A DNA stretch of 64,000 nucleotides from CAZRQL01 sp964602415 (GCA_964602415.1 CAZRQL010000009.1:37291-101290), one strand, 5' to 3'; counted from the stretch's first letter, positions 16,588 to 25,708 are shown. Numbers and translations: made by a program. The notes: generated from the letters alone by a model not told the origin.

Positions 16588-17142
16588 TCAAACTTTTTTA
16601 AGATAGTTGGTTACTTTGGTTACAAAGGGGGCAACAAACACCGCACTGAAGTAACCCAATAAGGTACCGACCAAAGCCCCAACCAACACATCCGAAGGGT
16701 AATGCACACCTAAATAGACCCTACTATACGCAACGATACCTGCCCAAACCCATAGCCAACGCCATCGATACCCCATAAAAAAAACAAAAAAAGAAGCCAC
16801 CCCAAAACTGTTGCTGGCATGAGCAGAAAAAAAGCCATACTGACCGCCTTTGTACCCCTTAATAGTCTGCACCTCGAAGACGTGGGAAGGTCTCTCTCGT
16901 TTGGTGGTCTCTTTGGTAAGCCAAGAAGTCTGGTCACTCAATATTATAGTTACTGCTAAGGCAAGATAGCCATTCCAATTTGAGTACCGATATATTGAAT
17001 AAGCCATAAAAGCATAGAGGGGAAGCCATATCCAAAACCCCGAAGCCTGCCACATAAATTCATCTAAAAAAGGGGATTTGCCTGAATTTATCTCAAAAAA
17101 AATCCTTTTGTCTTGTTCAAGCAGCCAGTTCCAAAAACCCAT
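16588..17142 (-). CDS. PAP2-family membrane phosphatase
   Basis: This 184-residue integral membrane protein has five or six helices and the three PAP2 phosphatase motifs. They are K77-x6-RP (KETTKRERP), SAHAS (106-110; SAH replaces the usual SGH) and SR-x5-H-x3-D (SRVYLGVHYPSD, 140-151). Family members dephosphorylate lipid phosphates such as undecaprenyl pyrophosphate or phosphatidylglycerol phosphate on the outer face of the inner membrane. The glycine-to-alanine change in motif 2 is conservative and the catalytic histidines are kept. It begins 13 bp after the MerR gene stop. Confidence 0.93.
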   Translation of the reverse strand: MGFWNWLLEQDKRIFFEINSGKSPFLDEFMWQASGFWIWLPLYAFMAYSIYRYSNWNGYLALAVTIILSDQTSWLTKETTKRERPSHVFEVQTIKGYKGGQYGFFSAHASNSFGVASFFVFFMGYRWRWLWVWAGIVAYSRVYLGVHYPSDVLVGALVGTLLGYFSAVFVAPFVTKVTNYLKKV

Positions 17143-17155
17143 GTTTATCAGATAG

Positions 17156-17473
17156 TTAACTCAGTTTCTGCTTAACTTCCAGCAGCAATTCTTTCAGACT
17201 GCGAAGGGCATCCAAAGTCTGCAATGAGTTTTGGACCATCTCGCCGGCTCTAAGTTTTTCTTTTGCTCCTTGCAAGGTGTAACCCTTTGTTTTTACTAAG
17301 TAGTGGATGGTTTTGAGGGTCTCGATGTCGGTTCGGGTATAGTGCCTGACTCCGTTTTTGCCTTTTTTAGGCCTGATCTGCTCAAACTGTCCTTCCCAAA
17401 ATCTTATCAAAGAAGTGGTTACGTTGAGCTCGGTGGCTACTTCGCCTATGGTGTAGTATTTCTTTTCCAGCAT
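17156..17473 (-). CDS. MerR-family transcriptional regulator
   Basis: This 105-residue protein has an N-terminal winged-helix MerR domain (YYTIGEVATELNVTTSLIRFWE, about 6-27, then RHYTRTDIETL) and a short C-terminal helix for dimerisation. It lacks a cysteine-rich effector domain, like the short MerR proteins common in Bacteroidota. The ATG at 17473 is chosen because MerR proteins start four to six residues before the YxIGEVA motif; a longer frame would run into the oppositely directed membrane protein gene. It heads the PAP2-rhodanese operon. The target is unknown. Confidence 0.9.
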   Translation of the reverse strand: MLEKKYYTIGEVATELNVTTSLIRFWEGQFEQIRPKKGKNGVRHYTRTDIETLKTIHYLVKTKGYTLQGAKEKLRAGEMVQNSLQTLDALRSLKELLLEVKQKLS

Positions 17474-17490
17474 AAAGTCGAAATTAAATT

Positions 17491-17498
17491 TATTTTTG
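17491..17498 (+). promoter_or_regulatory. Candidate -7 element for the AbiC-like gene
   Basis: TATTTTTG fits TAnnTTTG and ends 18 bp before the ATG at 17517. No matching TTTG is seen 19-21 bp upstream, which would fall in the MerR coding start region. Confidence 0.35.
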
Positions 17499-17516
17499 GA
17501 CTGCAAAATATATTCA

Positions 17517-18716
17517 ATGTTCCGTTTTTTCAAAAACAAGTCAAACAAAAAATTGCCTGAATTTGGTGTTTTTATTGAAAAAAACATAACAAGGATTTCG
17601 GCACTTGTTTTGGTATTAGGCTCGATTTTGGCTTTCGTCATGCCCTCCATTATGTCCAATTTCAAAGTTTTTGGTTTGACAGAGCCCAACGCCATCGGAG
17701 ACACCTTCAACGGAATTGCCAGCCCCTTCATCGGGCTGATAGGGATTTTCTTAACCTTTTTGGCTTTTTATATCCAATATATGGCCAACGAAAGACAAGT
17801 CATTGAATTGGAAAAACAGAAAAAAAATACGGAATACAGAGACCTTCAAGACCGCGTGCGGCAAATTAAAAACGACATCAAAGACCTCACGTACACCAGA
17901 GAAGGGAATACTTTTGTTTATACCGAAGCGATATGGCATTTTTTAAATGATACCACACACAACGACTTGGACGAAGAAATCATTATTTCACCTGTTTTTT
18001 TCCAGCTCTCTTATGTTATTTCTCTCTTTGAGCCTTTGATGAGTGAAATTGAACGCTCAGAACTCAGTGACAAAGACAAAAAAACACTCTTTGGCAATTT
18101 AAAAAGCCTCTTTGACTCTTCGCTGAACTTAGTGTTGGTAATAGCCGAAGAGGCCGCTAAAAAACGCGGGTACCTCAATCAAAAAAACAGTTTGCGCTCT
18201 CAGGTAATTATCCCAACCAAAAGATTGAAAATAAAAATATTAGAACGCTACGAAAAATATGCAGAATCTGAAAAAGAACTTTTTCTGCAAATCCTACCCA
18301 CCATCAAAGGCTATCCATTTGTCAAACAAGCCAAAATCATTCAGGGAAAAGCCGGCGTTTTTTTCTATCCCAGCTATGCGGCATACCTTGTCGGTACACC
18401 AAGCGATGAGAAAGTTGCGCTGTCCACTTACAACAACTTTATATCCGAAGGTGCAATTACCAAAATGCTCATCACCGAGCCAGTAAAACTTTTTATGAGC
18501 TTGGAAAGTTTGGAAAAAGTCGAAATCAACCTACCTACTCCGTCCAAAACGTTCAATTTTTCGGCTACAAGAAACCAAATCGAGGATTTTATTCGGTTGG
18601 ATTTGGCTGAACTGAAAATAGATAAAAACCTATGGAGGGATGACTTTTTAGGAAAATTCGTTTATGACAAAAAGCAAAGCGAAAAATTCATTGAAACCTT
18701 TGTTCAAATAAGTTAG
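17517..18716 (+). CDS. Two-helix membrane protein resembling putative AbiC phage-abortive-infection proteins
   Basis: This 399-residue protein has two N-terminal membrane helices (about 25-45 and 62-83, the second in GIASPFIGLIGIFLTFLAFYIQY) followed by a charged helix (ERQVIELEKQKKNTE) and a large cytoplasmic helical domain. The order 'GDTFNG, helix, ERQ-x-ELE-x-QK, long helical domain' is that of the putative phage abortive infection family (putAbiC, Pfam PF16872). The similarity is by pattern only. The ATG at 17517 is used instead of a TTG seven codons earlier. It stands between the MerR operon (divergent) and a DtxR-type regulator 2 bp downstream, which suggests a shared transcript. No other defence gene is near, so a household role is possible. 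Confidence 0.6.
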   Translation: MFRFFKNKSNKKLPEFGVFIEKNITRISALVLVLGSILAFVMPSIMSNFKVFGLTEPNAIGDTFNGIASPFIGLIGIFLTFLAFYIQYMANERQVIELEKQKKNTEYRDLQDRVRQIKNDIKDLTYTREGNTFVYTEAIWHFLNDTTHNDLDEEIIISPVFFQLSYVISLFEPLMSEIERSELSDKDKKTLFGNLKSLFDSSLNLVLVIAEEAAKKRGYLNQKNSLRSQVIIPTKRLKIKILERYEKYAESEKELFLQILPTIKGYPFVKQAKIIQGKAGVFFYPSYAAYLVGTPSDEKVALSTYNNFISEGAITKMLITEPVKLFMSLESLEKVEINLPTPSKTFNFSATRNQIEDFIRLDLAELKIDKNLWRDDFLGKFVYDKKQSEKFIETFVQIS

Positions 18717-18718
18717 AA

Positions 18719-19411
18719 ATGCCATCTCAAACCAAAGAAAACTATCTCAAAGCCATCTATTTCCTTGCCGACGAGGAAGGAAAAGTATCCATCTCCCAAC
18801 TCAGTCAAGAACTTGGGGTCAGTACCCCAACCGTCAATAGTATGGTCAAAAGATTGGTCGAAATGAACTGGGTGGTGTATGAGAAATATAGACCCTTACA
18901 AATCACGGATCAAGGTAAAAAGGCGGCTTCTATGGTCATAAGAAAACACCGTTTGGCCGAAATGTTTTTGGTGGAGAAAATGGGCTTTGGTTGGGAAGAA
19001 GTGCACGAAATAGCTGAAGAACTCGAGCACATAGAGTCGGAGGCTTTTTTCGAGCGCATGAACCAACTGCTTGATTTTCCTACTATAGACCCGCACGGAT
19101 CTCCCATTCCGGACAAAGAAGGAAACTTTAAAGAGAAAAAATACCCCAAACTCTCAGAAATAAGCCAAGGCACGAAGGTCAAGTTGAGGGCTTTGTCTAA
19201 AAGTTCAAAAGATTTTTTGATGTATCTGAAAATCAGAAAAATAGAACTTGATGTAGAGATTAAAGTGTTGTCTATTGAGCCTTTTGATGGCAGTATGACA
19301 GTGAGATGCAACTTAGACAGAGAAATAATTTTAAGCCAAGAAGTCTGCGAGCGAATGCTTGTAGAAATCAATAGTTTATGCGAAAATGAATCGGAAAAAC
19401 CAACTATTTAG
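18719..19411 (+). CDS. DtxR/MntR-family metal-dependent transcriptional regulator
   Basis: This 230-residue protein has an N-terminal winged helix (KENYLKAIYFLADEEGKVSISQLSQ, about 6-30, with recognition helix STPTVNSMVKRL). The metal-binding dimerisation domain follows, with RKHRLAEMFLVEKMGF and HEIAEELEHIES (about 97-108), and then an SH3-like domain (about 155-225). DtxR and MntR proteins repress iron or manganese uptake genes when the metal is bound. Here it is followed by a DASS transporter after 18 bp rather than mntH or feoB, so which metal it senses is unclear. It starts 2 bp after the AbiC-like gene. Confidence 0.92.
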   Translation: MPSQTKENYLKAIYFLADEEGKVSISQLSQELGVSTPTVNSMVKRLVEMNWVVYEKYRPLQITDQGKKAASMVIRKHRLAEMFLVEKMGFGWEEVHEIAEELEHIESEAFFERMNQLLDFPTIDPHGSPIPDKEGNFKEKKYPKLSEISQGTKVKLRALSKSSKDFLMYLKIRKIELDVEIKVLSIEPFDGSMTVRCNLDREIILSQEVCERMLVEINSLCENESEKPTI

Positions 19412-19429
19412 CCCCTTCAGCAGACTTAA

Positions 19430-20857
19430 ATGAAAAAGAAAGGTTTGGTTTTGGGCTTGGCTATTTTTGTATTAGTTGCTTTGTTGCCTGTGCAGTCTAT
19501 GCCCCCAAAAGCTATGAAAGTGCTGGCTTTGGCTGTGCTGATGTTGATCTGGTGGGTTACGGAGGCCATACCCATTGCGGTAACGGCTCTGCTTCCTTTA
19601 CTCCTGTTGCCTTTGATGCAGGTTTATGACATGAAAACAGCCGCAACCCATTATTCAAGCCCTATCATATTTTTGTTTATGGGTGGGTTTATGCTGGCTT
19701 TGGCCATTGAAAAATGGAACCTGCACCGGCGCATTGCGCTCCATATTGTAAAACTGACAGGTGTAAATGCAGACGGGATCATATTGGGTTTTATGCTCAG
19801 CACGGCTTTTTTGAGTATGTGGATCAGCAATACCGCAACAGCCGTGATGATGCTGCCTATTGCCATCTCTGTAATCAATTTGTTGGAAAAAACACCTTCT
19901 TTGGAAGCAGAAAAGCAAAAAAAGTTTGCACTTACCTTGATGCTGGGTATTGCTTACTCAGCCAACATAGGCGGGACGGCCACCTTGATAGGTACACCGC
20001 CCAACGTGGTATTGGCCGGATTCATCAATGAGGTGTACCATATAGAAGTTAGCTTTATCGCTTGGTTTGCGTTTGGATTCCCATTTGCGGCCATTTTACT
20101 GGTTGCGAGCTTTTTGGTTTTGACTAAAATAATTTTCCCAAACAAAATTGGCAAGTTTGAAAATGCAAAATCAATCATCGAGGCACAAATCCAAGACCTT
20201 GGCTCTGTTTCCGAAGCCGAGAAAAAAACTTTTGCCGTATTCCTTCTAACAGCTTTTTTGTGGATATTCAGAGGTCAAATCAACAACGGGTTGGGACTTA
20301 GTTCCATCGTACTCAGCGATGAAATGATCGCCATATTTGCCACAGTTTTGCTGTTTATTATTCCGGTAAGAAGCGAAAAATCAGATGCCATCTTGTCTTG
20401 GCAGGATAGCTCAAAACTGCCTTGGGGGATTTTGCTCTTGTTTGGAGGCGGGCTTAGTTTAGCTTCCGCACTGGAGCATGTGGGATGGATTGGGACTTTG
20501 AGCAATCTATTCAACAAACTGGAGACAAACAGCTTACTCATTACGTTAGGACTGACTTCGATAAGCCTTTTTTTGACCGAAATCATGTCGAATGTAGCTT
20601 TAGTAACCGTATTTTTACCTGTGGTGGGAGCAATAGCGGTTGGGTTGGGCTTGAATCCGATTCTTTTCTGCGTGCCTATAACATTGGCTTCCAGTTGCGC
20701 TTTTATGTTGCCTATGGGGACTCCACCCAATGCCATCGTTTTTGCCAGTGGTTATTTGAAGGTGGCTGACATGGTCAAAGCGGGAATTTGGATAAATATG
20801 ATAGCAATTGTATTGATAATGATCTTGGGACAATGGATTCTGCCTTTACTATTTTGA
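19430..20857 (+). CDS. DASS/SLC13-family sodium-coupled anion transporter
   Basis: This 475-residue inner-membrane transporter has about 11 helices. The two repeated substrate and sodium motifs are visible: SNTAT in WISNTATAVMMLPIA (about 126-140) with NIGGTATLIGTPPN (about 179-192), and SNVAL in MSNVALVTVFLPV (about 385-397) with MLPMGTPPNAIVFASG near the C-terminus. These fix it in the divalent anion:sodium symporter family, which takes up dicarboxylates, citrate, sulfate or phosphate. It lies 18 bp after the DtxR-type gene. The second-repeat SNV in place of SNT occurs in a number of dicarboxylate carriers, so a C4-dicarboxylate substrate is a reasonable guess. Confidence 0.93.
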   Translation: MKKKGLVLGLAIFVLVALLPVQSMPPKAMKVLALAVLMLIWWVTEAIPIAVTALLPLLLLPLMQVYDMKTAATHYSSPIIFLFMGGFMLALAIEKWNLHRRIALHIVKLTGVNADGIILGFMLSTAFLSMWISNTATAVMMLPIAISVINLLEKTPSLEAEKQKKFALTLMLGIAYSANIGGTATLIGTPPNVVLAGFINEVYHIEVSFIAWFAFGFPFAAILLVASFLVLTKIIFPNKIGKFENAKSIIEAQIQDLGSVSEAEKKTFAVFLLTAFLWIFRGQINNGLGLSSIVLSDEMIAIFATVLLFIIPVRSEKSDAILSWQDSSKLPWGILLLFGGGLSLASALEHVGWIGTLSNLFNKLETNSLLITLGLTSISLFLTEIMSNVALVTVFLPVVGAIAVGLGLNPILFCVPITLASSCAFMLPMGTPPNAIVFASGYLKVADMVKAGIWINMIAIVLIMILGQWILPLLF

Positions 20858-20861
20858 GAAA

Positions 20862-22409
20862 GTGAAAGCGCGTCTCTTGGGTACACTTCAAAAATTTGGC
20901 ATTGAGATACTTGCCTGTGTGTGGGTCTTGCTCTGGACGGTGTGCGCTTTTGATGGCCACTATGGATACGATGACATGGAATACGCCAAAATCGCCCATA
21001 GCATCTTGAGCGGTAGTTTTTCTCTTTCAGAACCTTTCAGCTATCGTTTGGGCTTAACCGTTCCTATGGCTTTATTTTTTGCTATTGGGGGTATGGAAGA
21101 CCACACCGCACTTGCTTTCAATTTCTTTTGTTCGGCTTTGTTGATTTTTTTGGTAGCCGACAGTACAACAAATCACAAGCAAAAACTTTGGGCGGTGTTC
21201 CTTCTCGTTACTTGCTACTATTGGCTGTGGTACGGTGCAAAAATTTATCCCGATTCAGCGGTGGCACTCTGCCACTTTGGGATGATTTGGACAATATACA
21301 AACATAAAAAACTCGGTGGTTTCCGTGCAGCAGGTTTGTTTGTCCTATTTTTTTTCTGGGGCTTTATGAGCAAAGAAACTATTGTTTTTGCTGTCCCTTT
21401 TGTGTGTATCTGTTTTTTTAAGGCTCTATTGGATGCTTTGGAGCAACAAAAAACACCTGAGTGGAGAGGATTACTTTTTTGGATTTACTCTTTGATTTTG
21501 GGTTCGCTGCTGTTTGGGGGCTTTTTTTATGTGTGCTATCACCTAAAAGGCTCTTTCTTTCATCGTTTTGAGCTTATTGCCCAAAATCATTACTTCAACC
21601 CTTGCAGCTACGACCAAATGCCCGCGTCCGTTACCCTAAATCGTATTTCTGCGGGATTGTCGGGCGGGCTTTTTGGCTGGGGTATGGCCTTGGTTCTTAT
21701 TTTTTCTTTTTTCAGCAGCAACAAATTTTGGAATTATGCGCTGTTGAGTGCTCTGCTGTCTTTCAATTTTTTGACAACTTCTTGGAATAGTTATTTGCCC
21801 ATCTGCTTGGAGGGCAGGCATTTTTTGGCTCTGGTGCCTTTGGGGGCGGTGGTTTCTTCAAAGGGAATACAATATGTTTTTTCAAAAAATAGGATTGATT
21901 TCAAACTTATCTTTTGGGCATCGGCGGTGCTTTTGGGGGCTTGGGTATGGGGTGGGAAAATCTCATGGTTGTATGGGGGTATTGTCTTGGCTGTTGGTAT
22001 TAAGATGATTAAACCTAAGATATCTGTATTGCTTTTGGTAGCATGTTTTTTGGCGCATCCTATTTACGTGATGTTCAAACCCTCTGAAACGTATTACAGT
22101 GAACAAAAAAGTATCTTAAGAAACAAAGAACCGAAAGCGGACTTTATCGTTAGCGATGAAATGAGTGCAAGAATGGGTGAGTATATCTTAGGGTATCGGA
22201 TGCCATTTTTTAGCTATGACAGCGCACTGAGGTCAGATTTGAGACACAAAAATATTTTGATACTTTCCAATCCTTACAATGCCGCTTACCTCAAAACATA
22301 CGCCCCAAATTTAAAAACTTATGAAGAATTTTTAGACCACCATAAAATACAACCCTCTGTTTTTGCAAGGACTAAGCACATAATTCTTTGGAGGCTTGAG
22401 GCAAAATAG
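20862..22409 (+). CDS. GT-C-like multi-pass membrane protein
   Basis: This 515-residue integral membrane protein has about 11 predicted helices. The acidic loop after the first helix, HYGYDDMEYAKIAHSI (about 33-48), is in the place of the catalytic D-D/E motif of GT-C lipid-linked sugar transferases (ArnT and PMT types). The GFMSKETIVFAVPF helix and the C-terminal soluble tail (about 410-515) also fit. The function is probably transfer of a sugar or related group from a polyprenyl carrier in the envelope, but no substrate can be named. The start is a GTG 4 bp after the DASS stop. It ends 4 bp before the stop of the oppositely transcribed ccoI. Confidence 0.75.
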   Translation: MKARLLGTLQKFGIEILACVWVLLWTVCAFDGHYGYDDMEYAKIAHSILSGSFSLSEPFSYRLGLTVPMALFFAIGGMEDHTALAFNFFCSALLIFLVADSTTNHKQKLWAVFLLVTCYYWLWYGAKIYPDSAVALCHFGMIWTIYKHKKLGGFRAAGLFVLFFFWGFMSKETIVFAVPFVCICFFKALLDALEQQKTPEWRGLLFWIYSLILGSLLFGGFFYVCYHLKGSFFHRFELIAQNHYFNPCSYDQMPASVTLNRISAGLSGGLFGWGMALVLIFSFFSSNKFWNYALLSALLSFNFLTTSWNSYLPICLEGRHFLALVPLGAVVSSKGIQYVFSKNRIDFKLIFWASAVLLGAWVWGGKISWLYGGIVLAVGIKMIKPKISVLLLVACFLAHPIYVMFKPSETYYSEQKSILRNKEPKADFIVSDEMSARMGEYILGYRMPFFSYDSALRSDLRHKNILILSNPYNAAYLKTYAPNLKTYEEFLDHHKIQPSVFARTKHIILWRLEAK

Positions 22410-22413
22410 CCCT

Positions 22414-24834
22414 TCAATCGCTTTGTTTGTCTGTGATTTTGTAGCTGCCATAACTTACGGCCAAAGTGGTAAACAAGATGATGGTCACGGAACTTACAGG
22501 CATGAGTATGGCTGCAAAAACAGGCGAGAGTTTGCCGGTTAGGGCAAAACTAAGTCCTATCGTATTGTAAAACAATGAAATAGCAAAACTTCGATAAATT
22601 ACTTTGAGCGAATAGCCGCAAAATTCCATTATCCCCGGAAGCAACCTAAGCGATTCGGCATCAAGCACTGCATCGGATGCAGGAGTAAAATGCGCTGTAT
22701 TTTCACTCACTGCCACCCCTACATCGGCTTGCTGCAAAGCCCCCGCATCGTTGAGGCCATCCCCCAACATCAAAATACGAGAACCCAAGGCCTGCAACTC
22801 TTTGATTTTTTCCATCTTGTCATGTGGGCTTTGCTGAAAATGTAAAAGAGAAAAATAAGGGCTAAGTCGCTCGCGCTCTGCATCAGAATCACCCGATAAA
22901 AGCATCATTTTGAATTTTTTGCCCAAAGATTGAAGCACTAAATCTATTGAGTGGCGGTATTTGTTTTGAAGGGTAAAAAATCCCTTATTCTGCCCATCAA
23001 TAGAAAGATAAACTTTTGACAAAAACGCTGTTTTATCTTCTTCTACCCCCGTAAAAATTGCCGAACCCAGTTTGACCTCGTGCCCTTGAACCCATACAGA
23101 AATGCCTTTGCCTTGTTTTTCAGCATATTGAGCAATAGGAAGTTTATCCCACTGCATGGACACCTTGCCAACACAAAAGTCTTGGATAGATGCAGAAAGG
23201 GGATGGGTGGAGTTGCTTACGGCACGCAGCACCCAAGCCCATTGCTCGTGGGTGAGGGCATCGCCCCGCCAACTGACTTTTGCTGCGCCGCTCTCAGTAA
23301 GGGTTCCTGTTTTATCAAAAACAATGTCAGTAATTTTTGCCAAATCCTCTATAACACCCGCAGACTTTACATAAAGTTTGTTTTTTGCCAAAAAATTCAT
23401 GGCTGAACCCAGCGCAAAAGGACTTGACAGCGCGAGCGCACAAGGACAAGCTATAATCAAAACCGCCGTAAAGGCATTGACCGCCCTAAACCAATCCCCA
23501 GAAAGACCCCAAAAAATCAATGTGCCAAAGGCAACCAACAAAAGAGCATACGTAAAGTACCTGCCTGCCAGCGATTGAAACTTTTCGCTTTCTTTTTTAG
23601 GGGCACTAAAACTATCTGATTCCCAAAGTTGTGTCAAATAGCTTTGAGAGGTTGGCTTCACCACTTCAAGTTCAATTTTGCCTCCTTCCTGTCTCCCACC
23701 GGCGTAAATCATCTGCCCCGCCTCTTTGGCAATAGGTTCAGACTCACCCGTAACAAAACTATAATTGACAAAAGCCTCACCCGAAATCAATACAGAGTCA
23801 GCAGGAATCAACTCTCCATTGCGAATCAGTATCCTGTCACCCACAGATAGGTTGGATATATGGGTGTGTTTTTCTCCATCAGGAAATTTTTTGAGCACAG
23901 CAACCGGAAAGTAGGACTTAAAACTTCGGTCATAGCGCAAATTGTTGTAGGTTCTATTTTGGAACCACTTGCCTGCCAGCAGAAAAAAAACCAAACCCGC
24001 AAGCGTATCCATATAGCCCTCACCGCCCAGCACCCAAATCTCCGCCAAACTCCTAAAAAACATGGCCAAAATACCCAGAGCCAATGGTAAATCCAGATTC
24101 AAAATACCTTTCTGTAACGACTGCCAAGCCGATTTGAGATAAATCCAACCACTGTAAAAAACTATCGGTAACGAAAGTACTGTATTGAGCACTCCAAAAA
24201 GATAACTAAAACCCGCACCTGACTGGCTATCAAATCCAAAGTACGCTGGAAAACTCATCAACATAATATTGCCAAAACAAAAACCAGCCACTGCAATACG
24301 AAGAACCAAGTCTTTATTTTCGCTCTTATTTGCAGTGCGCAGCCGATCTTTTTCATCGGTTGCTTCTAAAGTGATATAAGGCTCGTACCCTATCGAGGAA
24401 AGCTGTTCAGCTATCCTGCGAAGAGTCGTTTCATTGTGTAAATAACTAACTGTCAATTCTTTTCTCAAGAAATTGACCCGTGAGTTTTGAATACCCTTAT
24501 CCAGAACATACAAATTCTCCAAAAGCCAAATACAGGAGCTGCAATGAATCGAAGGGATAAAAAGCGTAACTTTTGACAGACTGCCATCCGTAAAATCCAA
24601 CAGTTTGGCTTCTACCTCTTGTAGTTCCAAAAAAGAAAAATCGGTATTTGTTTTCTTTTTGATGCCCGCAGCATTGTCTATTTCGTAGTATTGGCATAGG
24701 TTATTAGTCTCCAATATTTGGTACACTGTCTTACAACCTTGACAACAAAAAGCCTTTTCTTCAATAGCGAGCCTTTCATCAAATTCACATTCATCTTGGC
24801 AATGGTAGCATTTGGTCTTTTGAACGGTAAGCAT
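22414..24834 (-). CDS. ccoI: Copper-translocating P-type ATPase, CcoI/FixI type
   Basis: This 806-residue P1B-ATPase supplies copper for cbb3-type cytochrome oxidase assembly. The N-terminus has a double-cysteine zinc-like element (CYHC at 9-12, CCQGC at 30-34) and then an HMA domain with HCSSC (97-101), which is characteristic of CcoI. After membrane helices come the actuator TGES motif, the CPC metal motif in ACPCALALSSP (about residue 465), the phosphorylation motif DKTGTLT, an HP-containing segment (THPLSASI) and GDGLNDAGAL. The neighbouring FNR/CRP regulator is divergent across a 172-bp region with an FNR-like box. The ccoS, ccoNOP and ccoG genes that often follow ccoI are absent here. 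Confidence 0.92.
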   Translation of the reverse strand: MLTVQKTKCYHCQDECEFDERLAIEEKAFCCQGCKTVYQILETNNLCQYYEIDNAAGIKKKTNTDFSFLELQEVEAKLLDFTDGSLSKVTLFIPSIHCSSCIWLLENLYVLDKGIQNSRVNFLRKELTVSYLHNETTLRRIAEQLSSIGYEPYITLEATDEKDRLRTANKSENKDLVLRIAVAGFCFGNIMLMSFPAYFGFDSQSGAGFSYLFGVLNTVLSLPIVFYSGWIYLKSAWQSLQKGILNLDLPLALGILAMFFRSLAEIWVLGGEGYMDTLAGLVFFLLAGKWFQNRTYNNLRYDRSFKSYFPVAVLKKFPDGEKHTHISNLSVGDRILIRNGELIPADSVLISGEAFVNYSFVTGESEPIAKEAGQMIYAGGRQEGGKIELEVVKPTSQSYLTQLWESDSFSAPKKESEKFQSLAGRYFTYALLLVAFGTLIFWGLSGDWFRAVNAFTAVLIIACPCALALSSPFALGSAMNFLAKNKLYVKSAGVIEDLAKITDIVFDKTGTLTESGAAKVSWRGDALTHEQWAWVLRAVSNSTHPLSASIQDFCVGKVSMQWDKLPIAQYAEKQGKGISVWVQGHEVKLGSAIFTGVEEDKTAFLSKVYLSIDGQNKGFFTLQNKYRHSIDLVLQSLGKKFKMMLLSGDSDAERERLSPYFSLLHFQQSPHDKMEKIKELQALGSRILMLGDGLNDAGALQQADVGVAVSENTAHFTPASDAVLDAESLRLLPGIMEFCGYSLKVIYRSFAISLFYNTIGLSFALTGKLSPVFAAILMPVSSVTIILFTTLAVSYGSYKITDKQSD

Positions 24835-24902
24835 TTACGGTTTTAAACCCGAAAGTAAGCAGCTATTTTTTTAAAAAATAAAAGCGAAAATTTTCTCTAA
24901 AA

Positions 24903-24916
24903 GTGATTTTTATCAT
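24903..24916. promoter_or_regulatory. FNR-like binding site between ccoI and the FNR/CRP gene
   Basis: The palindrome TGAT-N4-ATCA (24904-24915, spacer TTTT) has G and T as its outermost bases in place of the T and A of the full FNR consensus TTGAT-N4-ATCAA. It lies 69 bp from the ccoI start and 92 bp from the regulator start. It is centred about 35 bp upstream of the expected start site of the regulator's -7 element (24931-24938), in the position where the -33 element is missing. Confidence 0.6.
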
Positions 24917-24930
24917 CAATCATTTGTTTA

Positions 24931-24938
24931 TAATTTTG
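24931..24938 (+). promoter_or_regulatory. Candidate -7 element of the FNR/CRP gene
   Basis: TAATTTTG is a perfect match to TAnnTTTG. The expected -33 TTTG is absent, and the FNR-like palindrome (24904-24915) occupies that position instead, so activator-dependent initiation is conceivable. The leader to the ATG at 25007 would be roughly 60 nt. Confidence 0.45.
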
Positions 24939-25006
24939 GTCGTAATTTGAATAATATATTTTTTGAATCAAATTACATGAGATTAACTTTTTAAATACAA
25001 ATAGTG

Positions 25007-25708
25007 ATGAAGAGCAAACATAGCACTGACCATTTGATGTGCGAAAATTGTAGAAGCAGAGGAGCATCTTTATTTAGATTTTGTCAAACTTCTGAACTGG
25101 AGGAAATAACAGAAGCCAAGTCTTGTCAGATATTTAAGCGTGGCCAAGAGCTATTTGGTGAGGGTAGTTTGCCGCTGGGACTTTTTTGTATCAACACAGG
25201 AAGTATAAAAATAGTCAAATACGCCAGTGGAGACAAAGAACAAATCATGCGTATAGCCGGCCCCGGCGAGCAGGTAGGTTATCGTTCTCTGATTACGCAC
25301 CGCCGCTATGACGTAAGTGCGGTTGCAGCAGAAGACAGTAGGGTCTGTATCGTGCCCAAAGAGGTTTTTTACAAACTCACCCAGTCAAATAAAGATTTTT
25401 ATGCTGCACTTGTCGAACAGCTTTGCACAGTGATAGAAACCACCCAAGAAAAAATGGCCGATATAGCCTACAAACCTGTTCGAGGCAGGATTGCTGAAGC
25501 CATACTTTTATTGAGCCGTCGTAGCAAAGAAGAAGGGGTCATTAATTTGACCCGAGAAGACCTTGCGAGTTTTGTGGGTACAGTGAAAGAGACTGCCATC
25601 CGCACCCTTTCTGAGTTTAGAAACGAAAGACTTATCTCAATAGAAGGACGAAGTATCAGAGTTGTCAATTTTTCAGGACTGGAAAAAATCAGCGGTCTTT
25701 ACGATTGA
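25007..25708 (+). CDS. FNR/CRP-family transcriptional regulator, possible oxygen sensor
   Basis: This 233-residue protein has a cNMP-like beta-roll sensor (about 30-130) and a C-terminal winged helix whose recognition helix is GTVKETAIRTLSEF (about 190-203). The helix keeps the glutamate and arginine that read a TGA half-site in CRP and FNR. Four cysteines resemble FNR cluster ligands: C12, C15, C26 and C114 (SRVCIVPKEVF, matching FNR C122). The third spacing (CX2C-X10-C) is longer than the X5 of E. coli FNR, so a 4Fe-4S cluster is plausible but unproven. The ATG at 25007 is taken over a GTG one codon earlier. It is divergent from ccoI, which supports a role in low-oxygen control. Confidence 0.85.
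   Translation: MKSKHSTDHLMCENCRSRGASLFRFCQTSELEEITEAKSCQIFKRGQELFGEGSLPLGLFCINTGSIKIVKYASGDKEQIMRIAGPGEQVGYRSLITHRRYDVSAVAAEDSRVCIVPKEVFYKLTQSNKDFYAALVEQLCTVIETTQEKMADIAYKPVRGRIAEAILLLSRRSKEEGVINLTREDLASFVGTVKETAIRTLSEFRNERLISIEGRSIRVVNFSGLEKISGLYD

Noticed and set aside
17474..17731. A longer N-terminus for the MerR regulator
   Set aside because: The extension is not MerR-like and overlaps the start of the oppositely transcribed AbiC-like gene. The ATG at 17473 gives a normal MerR start.
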